From: Methanosuratincola petrocarbonis
GTDB taxonomy: Archaea; Thermoproteota; Methanomethylicia; Methanomethylicales; Methanomethylicaceae
Direction of reading: 5' to 3'
Assembly: GCA_030522375.1 (NCBI GenBank)
Contig: CP130488.1
Location: 1,054,001-1,118,000 of the forward strand
DNA: 64,000 nt
Shown here: positions 32,974 to 40,378 of the stretch, piece by piece
How the letters are laid out: each line of letters opens with the position of its first letter
Numbering within the stretch: the first letter of the stretch is position 1
Translations under genes and position numbers: made by a program
Notes under the pieces: model-generated
Databases searched by the model: none
The model's input: the letters and a program-made list of their open reading frames with translations, nothing else
Told to the model about the DNA's origin: nothing

Positions 32974-34180
32974 GATCGAGGACTATGCGCCGATAGTCGG
33001 GGAGGGCACCGTCGAGGCCATAAGGGAAATGGCAGAGATCATAAGGGGCGAGAGGGCAGTGCATGTCAATGCGACTTCTTACGGGGGCGGGGTCGCGGAG
33101 ATACTAAGCAGGATGATCCCCCTGGCGAGATCGCTCGGCATCGATGTTACTTGGCAGACGCTTAAGGGCGACATCGACTTCTTCAAGGTCACGAAGAAAA
33201 TGCACAACGCCCTCCAGGGAGATCTGGGGACCGCCATATCCGACGAGGAGTTCGCACATTACTTGAAGGTGAACGCGGAGAATGCGGCCTTGCTTGAACT
33301 CGACTCGGATGTCGTAGTGATACACGACCCGCAGCCCCTCCCGCTGGTGAGGCAGAGGGGGCGCGGGAAGTGGGCATGGAGGTGCCACATTGACACTTCT
33401 ACCCCAAACGAGGCGGTATGGTCGAGGCTGGATCCGATGGTCAGGATGTACGACCTCGCCATATTCTCGATGGAGCGGTACATCCCGAAGGGGCTAGCGA
33501 TCCCCTCCATAATCGATTACCCGACAATAGACCCGCTCTCCCCCAAGAATGCGCCTATGAAGCCCGAGGATGTGACGAAGGTTCTGGAGAGGTATGGTGT
33601 CGACCCGGACAGACCCCTGATCGGGCAAGTCGCAAGGTTCGACCCTTGGAAGGACCCGCTCGGCGCGATCGATGTCTTCAGGCGGGTCAAGTCAGCGGTC
33701 CCTGGGATCCAGCTCGCTATGATAGGCTCCTTCGCGAGGGATGACCCGGAGGGGGCAGAGTGGTACGAGAGGGTGCTGAGGTACGCAGGCAGGGAAAAAG
33801 ACATCTTCGTGCTCTCCAACCTGGACGGGGTAGGGGATCTGGAAGTCAACGCTTTCCAGAGGGCGTTCAGCGTGGCTATCCAGCTATCGAAGCGGGAGGG
33901 GTTCGGGCTGACGGTCACCGAAGCACTCTGGAAGGGTGTCCCTGTTGTGGCGAAGAGGGCGGGCGGCATACCTCTCCAAGTGATCGATGGGACGACGGGG
34001 TTCCTTACGGAGGGATTGGAGGATGCCGCCGAGAGGGTCGCGCTTCTGCTGAGGAGGTCATGGCTCGCCAGAGAGCTGGGGGAACGCGGGAGGCAGCATG
34101 TCAGGCTGAACTTCCTCATCACCAAGGGGCTATCCAACTACCTGAGGATGCACATCGAGCTCGTCGGGAAGATGGGATGA
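32966..34180 (+). CDS. treT: TreT-like glycosyltransferase (trehalose synthase, GT4)
   Basis: 404 aa, two Rossmann-like halves of the GT-B fold. The N-terminal half has HVNATSYGGGVAEILSRM, the acceptor-side loop of TreT; VIHDPQPLPLV is also typical. The C-terminal half has VARFDPWKDPLGAIDVFR and the donor site SKREGFGLTVTEALWKGVPV (in part) with the E-x7-E pair. TreT makes trehalose reversibly from nucleotide-glucose and glucose. The gene is translationally coupled to the CBS protein. Substrate is inferred from resemblance. Confidence 0.85.
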   Translation: MVKIEDYAPIVGEGTVEAIREMAEIIRGERAVHVNATSYGGGVAEILSRMIPLARSLGIDVTWQTLKGDIDFFKVTKKMHNALQGDLGTAISDEEFAHYLKVNAENAALLELDSDVVVIHDPQPLPLVRQRGRGKWAWRCHIDTSTPNEAVWSRLDPMVRMYDLAIFSMERYIPKGLAIPSIIDYPTIDPLSPKNAPMKPEDVTKVLERYGVDPDRPLIGQVARFDPWKDPLGAIDVFRRVKSAVPGIQLAMIGSFARDDPEGAEWYERVLRYAGREKDIFVLSNLDGVGDLEVNAFQRAFSVAIQLSKREGFGLTVTEALWKGVPVVAKRAGGIPLQVIDGTTGFLTEGLEDAAERVALLLRRSWLARELGERGRQHVRLNFLITKGLSNYLRMHIELVGKMG

Positions 34181-34258
34181 GGAAGAAATCGCCGTTCTGC
34201 ACTAGGGATTTATGGGGTCGGGAGATAGTATAATGCAGAGTGCATTGGAGGTTGGATT

Positions 34259-34663
34259 TTGGTAAGGAGACTCTCTGTCGTAGACGTTGATCTGTGCGTC
34301 GGGTGCCAGAGCTGCATGTTCGCCTGCAACAGGAGGTTCGGCGAGGCCGGGCTAGGGAGGTCGGCCATCCACATACAGTCGGCCGGGGGCATAGAGCGCG
34401 GGTTCGTGGTCCGTGTCTGCCGCGCATGCATGGACCCGCCCTGCTCGAAGGTATGCCCGACAGGCGCGCTCACCAAGAGGGAGGGGGGCGGGGTGCGCCT
34501 CAGCTATGCTAAGTGCATCGCCTGTGGGAACTGCGTGCGGGGGTGCACCCTCGGGGCGATCTTCTGGGACGTGGAGCTGGACAAGCCAACGGTCTGCGTC
34601 TACTGCGGCTACTGCGCGGGGTTCTGCCCGTACGGCGTGATCAGGATGGAGGAGGTTGCGTGA
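34259..34663 (+). CDS. Polyferredoxin subunit of aldehyde oxidoreductase (four [4Fe-4S])
   Basis: 134 aa with sixteen cysteines in four groups: CVGCQSCMFAC, CRACMDPPCSKVC, CIACGNCVRGC and CVYCGYCAGFC. That pattern fits four [4Fe-4S] clusters, as in the small electron-transfer subunit that accompanies WOR5-type tungsten oxidoreductases. The start is TTG behind GGAGGTTGGATT. The stop overlaps the catalytic-subunit ATG by 1 nt. It would pass electrons from the tungsten site to soluble ferredoxin. Confidence 0.88.
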   Translation: MVRRLSVVDVDLCVGCQSCMFACNRRFGEAGLGRSAIHIQSAGGIERGFVVRVCRACMDPPCSKVCPTGALTKREGGGVRLSYAKCIACGNCVRGCTLGAIFWDVELDKPTVCVYCGYCAGFCPYGVIRMEEVA

Positions 34664-36432
34664 TGGCAGGCAGCGAGTACGCAGGGGACCTCTCGAGGAT
34701 CCTGTATGTAGACCTGGCGAGGAGGGTCTACTGGGTCGAGGAGAGACCAGAGCTCTTCACCGAGTGGTTCGGAGGCGCTGGCGCCGGGATAAGGCTGCTC
34801 TCCGAGGAGTGCCCGCAGGGCACAGACCCGCTCTCGCCGAAGAACCCGGTTATACTCGCGGTCGGTCTCATGAACGGGGTATTTCCGCTGGCCTCGAAGA
34901 CCGTCGCAATGTTCAAGTCGCCGCTGACTGGCAACTTGGGGGAGAGCCATGCGGGCGGTAGGTCGAGTATCGCGATCAGGATGGCAGGCTACGGGGCGAT
35001 AGTGATCAGGGGGAAGAGCGAGTCTCCAGTCTACCTCACCATAGACGAGGATGGCGCGAAGTTCAGGGATGCATCGGCGCTGTGGGGCATGAACAGCGCC
35101 TCGACCGTCGGCAGGATAATCAGGGAGGTCGAGCCGGGCGCGGGCGTCAGGACCATAATGCGGATCGGCAAGGCAGGGGAGAGGCTCATACCCTACGCGT
35201 ATGTCACGACCGAGACGTACAGGCACTTCGGCAGGCTCGGGCTCGGGGCGGTCTTCGGGAGCAAGAACCTCAAGGCGGTGGTGGTCTCGGGCAAGAAGTC
35301 GTTCAAGTTCAAGGACCCGAAGGCATACCGGGCGCTCTACGAGGAGCTCTTCAACACATTCTGCAAGTCGCCGCTGATGTGCAAGTACCACGAGCTGGGG
35401 ACGCCGATGAACGTGCTCCCCCTGAACATGACGGGGTCGCTGCCCTCCAAGAACCTCCAGTCGAACAGGTTCTCGGGCGCGCAGGAGCTCTCAGGGGAGA
35501 ATATGGCAGAGAAGTACCTGGGGAGGAGGACCGCTTGCGCCCACTGCCCGGTGAGCTGCATCCACATAGCGGCGCTCAGGGAGCCGTACGAGAACGAACC
35601 GTACTTCTACAAGACAAAGATGATCTCGTACGACTACGAGCCGATCTATGCGCTGGGCGCTATGCTCGAGCTGAAGAGCCCCGAGGGTTACCTCAAGCTC
35701 ATGGACACAGTGGAGGAGCTCGGGCTCGACGCGATGTCGACCGGGGTGGTCCTCGCCTGGGCAACCGAGGCCATGGAGAGGGGGATCGTCAAGGAGGGCG
35801 ACGCGGGCGGGATAATGCTCAAGTGGGGCGACCACGAGGCGTACATCAAGGCGGTCAAGAGGATAGTTGCGATGGAGAACGAGTTCTTCCAGGCGCTGGC
35901 GAAGGGGGTCAGGTATGCCTCATCAAAGTACGGCGGGGAGGAGTTCGCACTCGAGTTCGGCGGGAACGAGATGCCAGGTTACCACACCGGGCCTGTGGCG
36001 CACCTCGGCTACCTGACTGGGGCGAGGCATAGCCACCTCGACGGCGCCGGGTACAGCATCGACCAGAAAATGTACAAGGAGGGGTTGAAGTACACGCCAG
36101 AGTACGCAGCGAAGGAGCTCTTCGAGGAGGAGTCTTGGAGGCAGGTCCTCTCGAGCCTGGTCGTCTGCTACTTCGCGAGGGGGGTCTACACCCCGGAGGC
36201 GGTTTCGCGGTGCCTTGGGGTGCTCGGACTGGAGCGGAGCCCGGAGGAGCTCAAGGAACGCGGCAGGTCCGTGTTGAAGCAGAAGTACGCCTTCAAGTAC
36301 AGGGAAGGGTTCAGCCTAAAGGATCTCAGGGTACCGGAGAGGATCTGCGAAACGCCGACGCCCCTCGGGTTGATAACAGAGGAGATGATCAGGGCAGGCC
36401 TCGAGGAGTTCGAGAGGCTCGTGATAGGGTGA
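34663..36432 (+). CDS. aor: Aldehyde ferredoxin oxidoreductase, tungsten-dependent (WOR5-like)
   Basis: 589 aa from ATG 34663; the open frame extends upstream through the ferredoxin gene but that part is out-of-frame shadow. Domain 1 starts with RILYVDLARRVYWVEE and contains SKTVAMFKSPLTGNLGESHAGGR (in part), a pterin-binding region. GRLGLGAVFGSKNLKAVV is the hallmark loop. The [4Fe-4S] ligands are CAHCPVSC (about 290) and a distal Cys in VVCYFARGVYTPE. It oxidises aldehydes to acids with ferredoxin reduction. Substrate cannot be told from sequence. Confidence 0.93.
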   Translation: MAGSEYAGDLSRILYVDLARRVYWVEERPELFTEWFGGAGAGIRLLSEECPQGTDPLSPKNPVILAVGLMNGVFPLASKTVAMFKSPLTGNLGESHAGGRSSIAIRMAGYGAIVIRGKSESPVYLTIDEDGAKFRDASALWGMNSASTVGRIIREVEPGAGVRTIMRIGKAGERLIPYAYVTTETYRHFGRLGLGAVFGSKNLKAVVVSGKKSFKFKDPKAYRALYEELFNTFCKSPLMCKYHELGTPMNVLPLNMTGSLPSKNLQSNRFSGAQELSGENMAEKYLGRRTACAHCPVSCIHIAALREPYENEPYFYKTKMISYDYEPIYALGAMLELKSPEGYLKLMDTVEELGLDAMSTGVVLAWATEAMERGIVKEGDAGGIMLKWGDHEAYIKAVKRIVAMENEFFQALAKGVRYASSKYGGEEFALEFGGNEMPGYHTGPVAHLGYLTGARHSHLDGAGYSIDQKMYKEGLKYTPEYAAKELFEEESWRQVLSSLVVCYFARGVYTPEAVSRCLGVLGLERSPEELKERGRSVLKQKYAFKYREGFSLKDLRVPERICETPTPLGLITEEMIRAGLEEFERLVIG

Positions 36433-36541
36433 TTGGAGTTGAAGGGGAGTCCCTTCGAAGCCGTCATTTGCATGCCCCTTATTTCCTGCCACGCAAAGGG
36501 ATTTATTGGGTGCGGGAGAAGGTAGAGAGGAGTGCATTGGT

Positions 36542-37348
36542 ATGCCCTTGGATAGCTGCTCTGGCATTGGGAAAAAGGTAAGGCTCAGCAGGATACTGAA
36601 GACCGGGAAGGCGGTGGTCTTCGCCTTCGACCACGGGTTCGAGCACGGGCCATCTGACTTCATGCCCGAGAGGTCGAACCCCAGGAAGGTGGTCGAGCTC
36701 GCTGTCGAGTCAGGGTTCGACGCCCTCATGCTCACCAGGGGGGTCGCGCAGGCGACCGCAGACCTCTGGGCGGGCAGGGTGCCTGTCATAATAAAGCTGA
36801 CCGGGAAGACTTCGCTCAGGCCTCCGGACATGCAGATGCAGCAGTACAGGATAGGGTTCGTCGAGGACGCCGTTGCGATGGGCGCGGACGGTGTGGCTGC
36901 GACCGTCTACTGGGGCGCGCCCGGGGAGGACGCCATGGCAGAGGAGTTCGCCGCGATAGCATCGAAGAGCGAAAGGTTCGGCTTGCCGGTGATGATCCTG
37001 GCCTACCCGCGCGGCCCTTCGATAATTGAGAGGCACGACGAGTACATCGTGAAGTACGCCTCGAGGGCGAGCGTCGAGATAGGCGCGGACATAATCAAGA
37101 CCCACTACACGGGGGGCACCGAGAGCTTCAGGCGCGTGGTCGAGTCGGTGCCGGTCCCTGTACTAATGAGCGGGGGCGCGAAGACCGAAGACCCGAAGGA
37201 GTTCTTGAGGACGGTCAAGAGCGTCATGGACGCGGGGGGCGCGGGGGTCGTGGTCGGGAGGAACGTCTTCCAGAGCCGTGACTTTGTGGGGACTGCCAGG
37301 GCGATCCTCGAGGTAGTGCACAAAGGAACGGATCCCGAGAGGCTCTGA
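36542..37348 (+). CDS. fba: Archaeal class I fructose-bisphosphate aldolase (DhnA family)
   Basis: 268 aa TIM barrel. The N-terminal strand VVFAFDHGFEHGP binds phosphate and substrate, and the Schiff-base Lys lies in GADIIKTHYTGG. PVLMSGGAKTEDPKEFL and GAGVVVGRNVFQ complete the phosphate site. The related ADH synthase of the aromatic pathway has the same fold, so either role is possible; the adjacent PfkB kinase favours sugar metabolism. ATG 36542 is used because a TATA-like ATTTATTG lies at 36499-36506, so the longer frame from 36506 is excluded. Confidence 0.87.
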   Translation: MPLDSCSGIGKKVRLSRILKTGKAVVFAFDHGFEHGPSDFMPERSNPRKVVELAVESGFDALMLTRGVAQATADLWAGRVPVIIKLTGKTSLRPPDMQMQQYRIGFVEDAVAMGADGVAATVYWGAPGEDAMAEEFAAIASKSERFGLPVMILAYPRGPSIIERHDEYIVKYASRASVEIGADIIKTHYTGGTESFRRVVESVPVPVLMSGGAKTEDPKEFLRTVKSVMDAGGAGVVVGRNVFQSRDFVGTARAILEVVHKGTDPERL

Positions 37349-37354
37349 TCGGGG

Positions 37355-38269
37355 GTGTCGGAGACGGGGATGATCCTGGCAGCAGGGCACATACTCGCGG
37401 ACATAAGGGTGAGGGTCGACGAGATAAGCAGCAGCGACCAGTTCAACGAGGTGAAGAAGCTCAGCTACGGGGTCGGAGGATCCGCAGCCAACGTCTCGAT
37501 AGGGGTGAGGCGCCTCGGCGGGTGCTGCATGCTCCTCGGGAAGATCGGGATGGACGAGTTCGGGAGGATGGCCGTGGACGAGCTCCTCAGGGAGAAGGTC
37601 CCGCTGGACGAGGTCAAGGTCGACTTGGTCAACCGCACGGGGTACACGATAATAATCATCAACAGGCACGGGGAGGTATTCATGTTCGGTCGCAAGGAGG
37701 CGGCAGAGACCCTGGAGCCGGAGGACATCGCCAACATGAGCCTGAGGGATTACCAGGCAGTCCACATCGCGAGCCTGAGGGTGGACACCGCCACAGAGAT
37801 AGCCTCGCGGGCGAAGGAGGAGGGGGCAATGGTCACTTTCGATCCGGGGAGGCTTCTGATCAACAAGGGGATCGGGCACATCAGACCGGTACTGGAGCGC
37901 GTGGATCTCCTGCTTTTGAACGGGAAGGAGGCCAAGGCGCTAACCGGGCACGATGATCCTGAGATGGCAGCGGCTTCGCTGATAAGGCAGGGGGCCAAGA
38001 GCGTGGTGGTCAAGCTCGGGGCTAGGGGCGTTTACATCTCAGACGGCAGGTCTGGGAAGCTGGTCCCAGCCTTCAGGGTAGATGCGATAGACACGACTGG
38101 TGCTGGCGACGCGTTCGCCGCAGGGATGATAATGGCGCTCAGCGACGGGGAGGAACTCGCTGGGGCGATAAGGTTCGCGAATGCGGTTGCAGCGCTGAAG
38201 GTGACAAGGCTCGGCTCGCACGAGACCCCGAGCAGGAAAGAAGTCGAGGAGTTCCTCTCGAGGAACTGA
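37355..38269 (+). CDS. PfkB-family sugar kinase
   Basis: 304 aa ribokinase fold. Signature 1, SYGVGGSAANVSIGVRRLGG, is near residue 37; signature 2, DAIDTTGAGDAFAAGM, near 245, with the catalytic Asp in GAGD. LLLNGKEAKALTG contains the family NxxE motif (NGKE). The start is GTG 37355 or ATG 37370. It follows the aldolase stop by 6 nt, so the two form an operon. The sugar (ribose, fructose, nucleoside or KDG type) cannot be fixed from sequence. Confidence 0.87.
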   Translation: MSETGMILAAGHILADIRVRVDEISSSDQFNEVKKLSYGVGGSAANVSIGVRRLGGCCMLLGKIGMDEFGRMAVDELLREKVPLDEVKVDLVNRTGYTIIIINRHGEVFMFGRKEAAETLEPEDIANMSLRDYQAVHIASLRVDTATEIASRAKEEGAMVTFDPGRLLINKGIGHIRPVLERVDLLLLNGKEAKALTGHDDPEMAAASLIRQGAKSVVVKLGARGVYISDGRSGKLVPAFRVDAIDTTGAGDAFAAGMIMALSDGEELAGAIRFANAVAALKVTRLGSHETPSRKEVEEFLSRN

Positions 38270-38371
38270 CTCCGCAAATCCCATGCAGAGTCCATGGCAA
38301 GGATGCCCATTTTTAGTTGAAAAATAAACTATTTTTCTGCCGATCAAGCTATATTGTTTGGGGGGAGTGGC

Positions 38372-38890
38372 TTGGTCGAGTTCAGGGTGGCAGGTCCAGA
38401 CGATTTGCCGAAGCTCAGCTCCAGGATCCTAAGCTCTCTTGATCAGTCGAGCGACTTCTACCAGGAGAATGTGTCTAAATTCGGGATACCGGAGGAGTAC
38501 GTGAAAAGGGCGTTCTCTGAGGGGGCGCTGAGGGGGGCTGCGTCCAAAGGCTCGAAGTTCTACCTTGCATTGGAGGGGGACGAGATACTCGGCTTCTGCC
38601 AGATGGTGCCGCAGGGGGGAGAAAAGGCAGAGTTGGACAGGATAGTCATGTTCCCGAGTTATATGGGGAAGGGGTTCGGCAGCCGGCTTCTCGAGTTCTC
38701 CATCGAGGACCAGGCGAGAGAAGGGAAGAGGGAGATAATCGTCTACGCGGGAAGAGACGAGCGCAGGGCCAGGGCGTTCTACGAGAAGAACGGGTTTGAG
38801 TTCACGGGGGAGGTCAGCGTCGATGCCCCGTGGGGGAAGCGGGTAGATCTCGCAATCTATAGGCTTGAAATCGGAAGGGACATCGGATAG
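38372..38890 (+). CDS. GNAT-family N-acetyltransferase
   Basis: 172 aa from TTG 38372, which has GGGGGAG upstream; the first six codons of the longer frame overlap the likely transcription start. The acetyl-CoA motif A reads LDRIVMFPSYMGKGFGSRLL with the Q/R-x-x-G-x-G loop as YMGKGFG. The C-terminal segment RARAFYEKNGFEFTGE is typical for the family. No substrate can be named. It is monocistronic. Confidence 0.85.
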   Translation: MVEFRVAGPDDLPKLSSRILSSLDQSSDFYQENVSKFGIPEEYVKRAFSEGALRGAASKGSKFYLALEGDEILGFCQMVPQGGEKAELDRIVMFPSYMGKGFGSRLLEFSIEDQAREGKREIIVYAGRDERRARAFYEKNGFEFTGEVSVDAPWGKRVDLAIYRLEIGRDIG

Positions 38891-39114
38891 CCGGCTAGAC
38901 CCGCCTCTCAAGTAGCTTACGCAGTGAGCGGGGCACGAGAATGCCGTAATGAGGGTCTTACTGAGGGCACAGTACCTCACCTCTTTTATTCTATTCTAAG
39001 CCATTCTCTTACATTCTATGAGCGCTGGATGCCCAATCGAATCAGCAAGAACAGTACCACCATGATGAAGCAATTGTCAAGGGAAAATAGAAAGTGCTTT
39101 TAGTTGAGATTAGG
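38891..39114. other. Intergenic 220 bp
   Basis: No gene. Contains a T-rich run (38985-38999) that probably ends the GNAT transcript. An ATGATGA at 39061-39068 resembles a box C, but no matching box D lies at a suitable distance. Confidence 0.4.
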
Positions 39115-39208
39115 CGGGTCCGGAGGGATTTGAACCCTCGACCATCGGCTCTCCCCACGACTTCCGTTCCGGAGGCCGACACCCTGATCCGGACTAGGCC
39201 ACGGACCC
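39115..39208 (-). tRNA. tRNA-Arg(CCG) with an 18-nt canonical intron
   Basis: Acceptor GGGTCCG/CGGACCC, anticodon stem TCGGC/GCCGA, loop CTCCGGA with anticodon CCG, variable TGGTC, T arm GAGGG-TTCAAAT-CCCTC. The intron at 37/38 occupies 39151-39168. Loop bases CTCC pair with GGGG near its 3' end (one G-T pair), and an inner ACG/CGT stem closes a 5-nt loop: a proper bulge-helix-bulge. Mature length is 76 nt. CCA is not encoded (CCT follows). Confidence 0.93.
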
Positions 39209-39215
39209 ACGCTCA

Positions 39216-39446
39216 TCAGGCAAAGAGCGCAACCAGCACCAAGATCGCGAAGACCGCGATTATGTAGTACAGGAGGTAGCGCTGGAACTTCTTCGACCGT
39301 TTCATCTTAGACTGTTCCTTCACATATTCGGGCTTGCACTTGAGGCAGTAGTCTCTCCCCTTGACCTCGATTATCCTCCCGCAGTAGAGGCAATGCCTGT
39401 GAGGGTATATGTAGGGTTTCTTAGTGCTTTTTTCGCTCTCTGTCAA
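39216..39446 (-). CDS. Small zinc-ribbon membrane protein (DUF2116-like)
   Basis: 76 aa from TTG 39444-39446, chosen because GGAGG (39454-39458) lies exactly 7 nt upstream and because a longer frame would overlap htpX by 58 bp. A zinc ribbon HRHCLYCGRIIEVKGRDYCLKC (in parts CLYCG and YCLKC) is followed by a basic stretch and one C-terminal transmembrane helix (LLYYIIAVFAILVLVALFA). Archaeal DUF2116 proteins share this plan. It follows htpX by 14 bp and may assist or be co-regulated with that protease. Function unknown. Confidence 0.75.
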   Translation of the reverse strand: MTESEKSTKKPYIYPHRHCLYCGRIIEVKGRDYCLKCKPEYVKEQSKMKRSKKFQRYLLYYIIAVFAILVLVALFA

Positions 39447-39460
39447 TCCAAGTCCTCCGA

Positions 39461-40321
39461 TCACTGCATCGAACCTAGGGTCAAGGCCATCGCCTTGAGC
39501 CGCTCTATCCTCTTCCAAGTCGACGGGTGCGTCGAGAACATCTCCATCACTGCCTCCCCCCTGAACGGGTTAACTATCCAGAGCGGGCTCGTTGAAGGGT
39601 TGATGTTCAGCCTGGTCCCGCCCCTCACTGTGCGCTCGATCTTCTCCAGTGCGCTGGCGAGCGAGAGCGGCTTGCGGCTGAGTTGCGCACCCTCCCTGTC
39701 AGCCTCGTATTCCCTTCCCCGGGAGATAGCGGTCTGCACCAGGAAGGCTGCCAAAGGCGCTAGGAAGCTCAGGATAAGTGCGACCATGTTCGCGTCCCTG
39801 TTCCTCGAGTCGCCGAAGAAAGCGCCGAACCTCCCCATGAGTGCGAGGTAGCTGATCGCTCCGGCGATTGTGGCTGCTACCGATGCCACGAGAACGTCGC
39901 GGTGCTTCACGTGGCTTATCTCGTGGCTGAGGACACCCTCGAGCTCGTTCTCGTTCAGAAGCTGGAGCAGCCCTGTTGTGACTGCGACGACCGACTTGTT
40001 GGGGCCCCTCCCGGTCGCGAATGCGTTGGGCACATTCGAGTTCACTATGGCCACCTTAGGCTTCGGCATCCCTGCGCTAGCCGCCAGTGATGAGACGATC
40101 CGGTGAAGCGCAGGGTACTCGTTCTCGCTGACCACCTTCGCCCGGGTCATTGAGAGGACTATCCTGTCGCTGTAGAGGTAAGAGATCGCGTTCATGGCTA
40201 TCGCGAGCACCAGCGCGCCCAGCGTCACGATCTCTGGGCTGCCGAAGAGCCACCCCACGACGTAACCTAGACCGACAAGGATCCCAGTGAGCAGGAACAT
40301 CATCGCTGCGAGCCTGAGCAT
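39461..40321 (-). CDS. htpX: HtpX-type M48 membrane metalloprotease
   Basis: 286 aa. Two N-terminal transmembrane segments and two further hydrophobic segments in the middle. The zinc site is LSHEISHVKHRD (His-Glu-x2-x-His) with the third ligand Glu in GREYEADREGAQL. NAFATGRGPNKSVVAVTTGLL (in part) and FSTHPSTWKRIERL are typical family segments. HtpX degrades misfolded membrane proteins with its active site in the cytosol. The upstream gene is ABCE1 on the same strand after 57 bp. Confidence 0.92.
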   Translation of the reverse strand: MLRLAAMMFLLTGILVGLGYVVGWLFGSPEIVTLGALVLAIAMNAISYLYSDRIVLSMTRAKVVSENEYPALHRIVSSLAASAGMPKPKVAIVNSNVPNAFATGRGPNKSVVAVTTGLLQLLNENELEGVLSHEISHVKHRDVLVASVAATIAGAISYLALMGRFGAFFGDSRNRDANMVALILSFLAPLAAFLVQTAISRGREYEADREGAQLSRKPLSLASALEKIERTVRGGTRLNINPSTSPLWIVNPFRGEAVMEMFSTHPSTWKRIERLKAMALTLGSMQ

Positions 40322-40378
40322 TCAGATCACCCGGATTTCAATCAGATACAACGCTTATAAAAATATGGCTTATACAGC

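Noticed and set aside
38920..39075. C/D box small RNA
   Set aside because: ATGATGA and CTGA occur but not in the order and spacing of a C/D guide.
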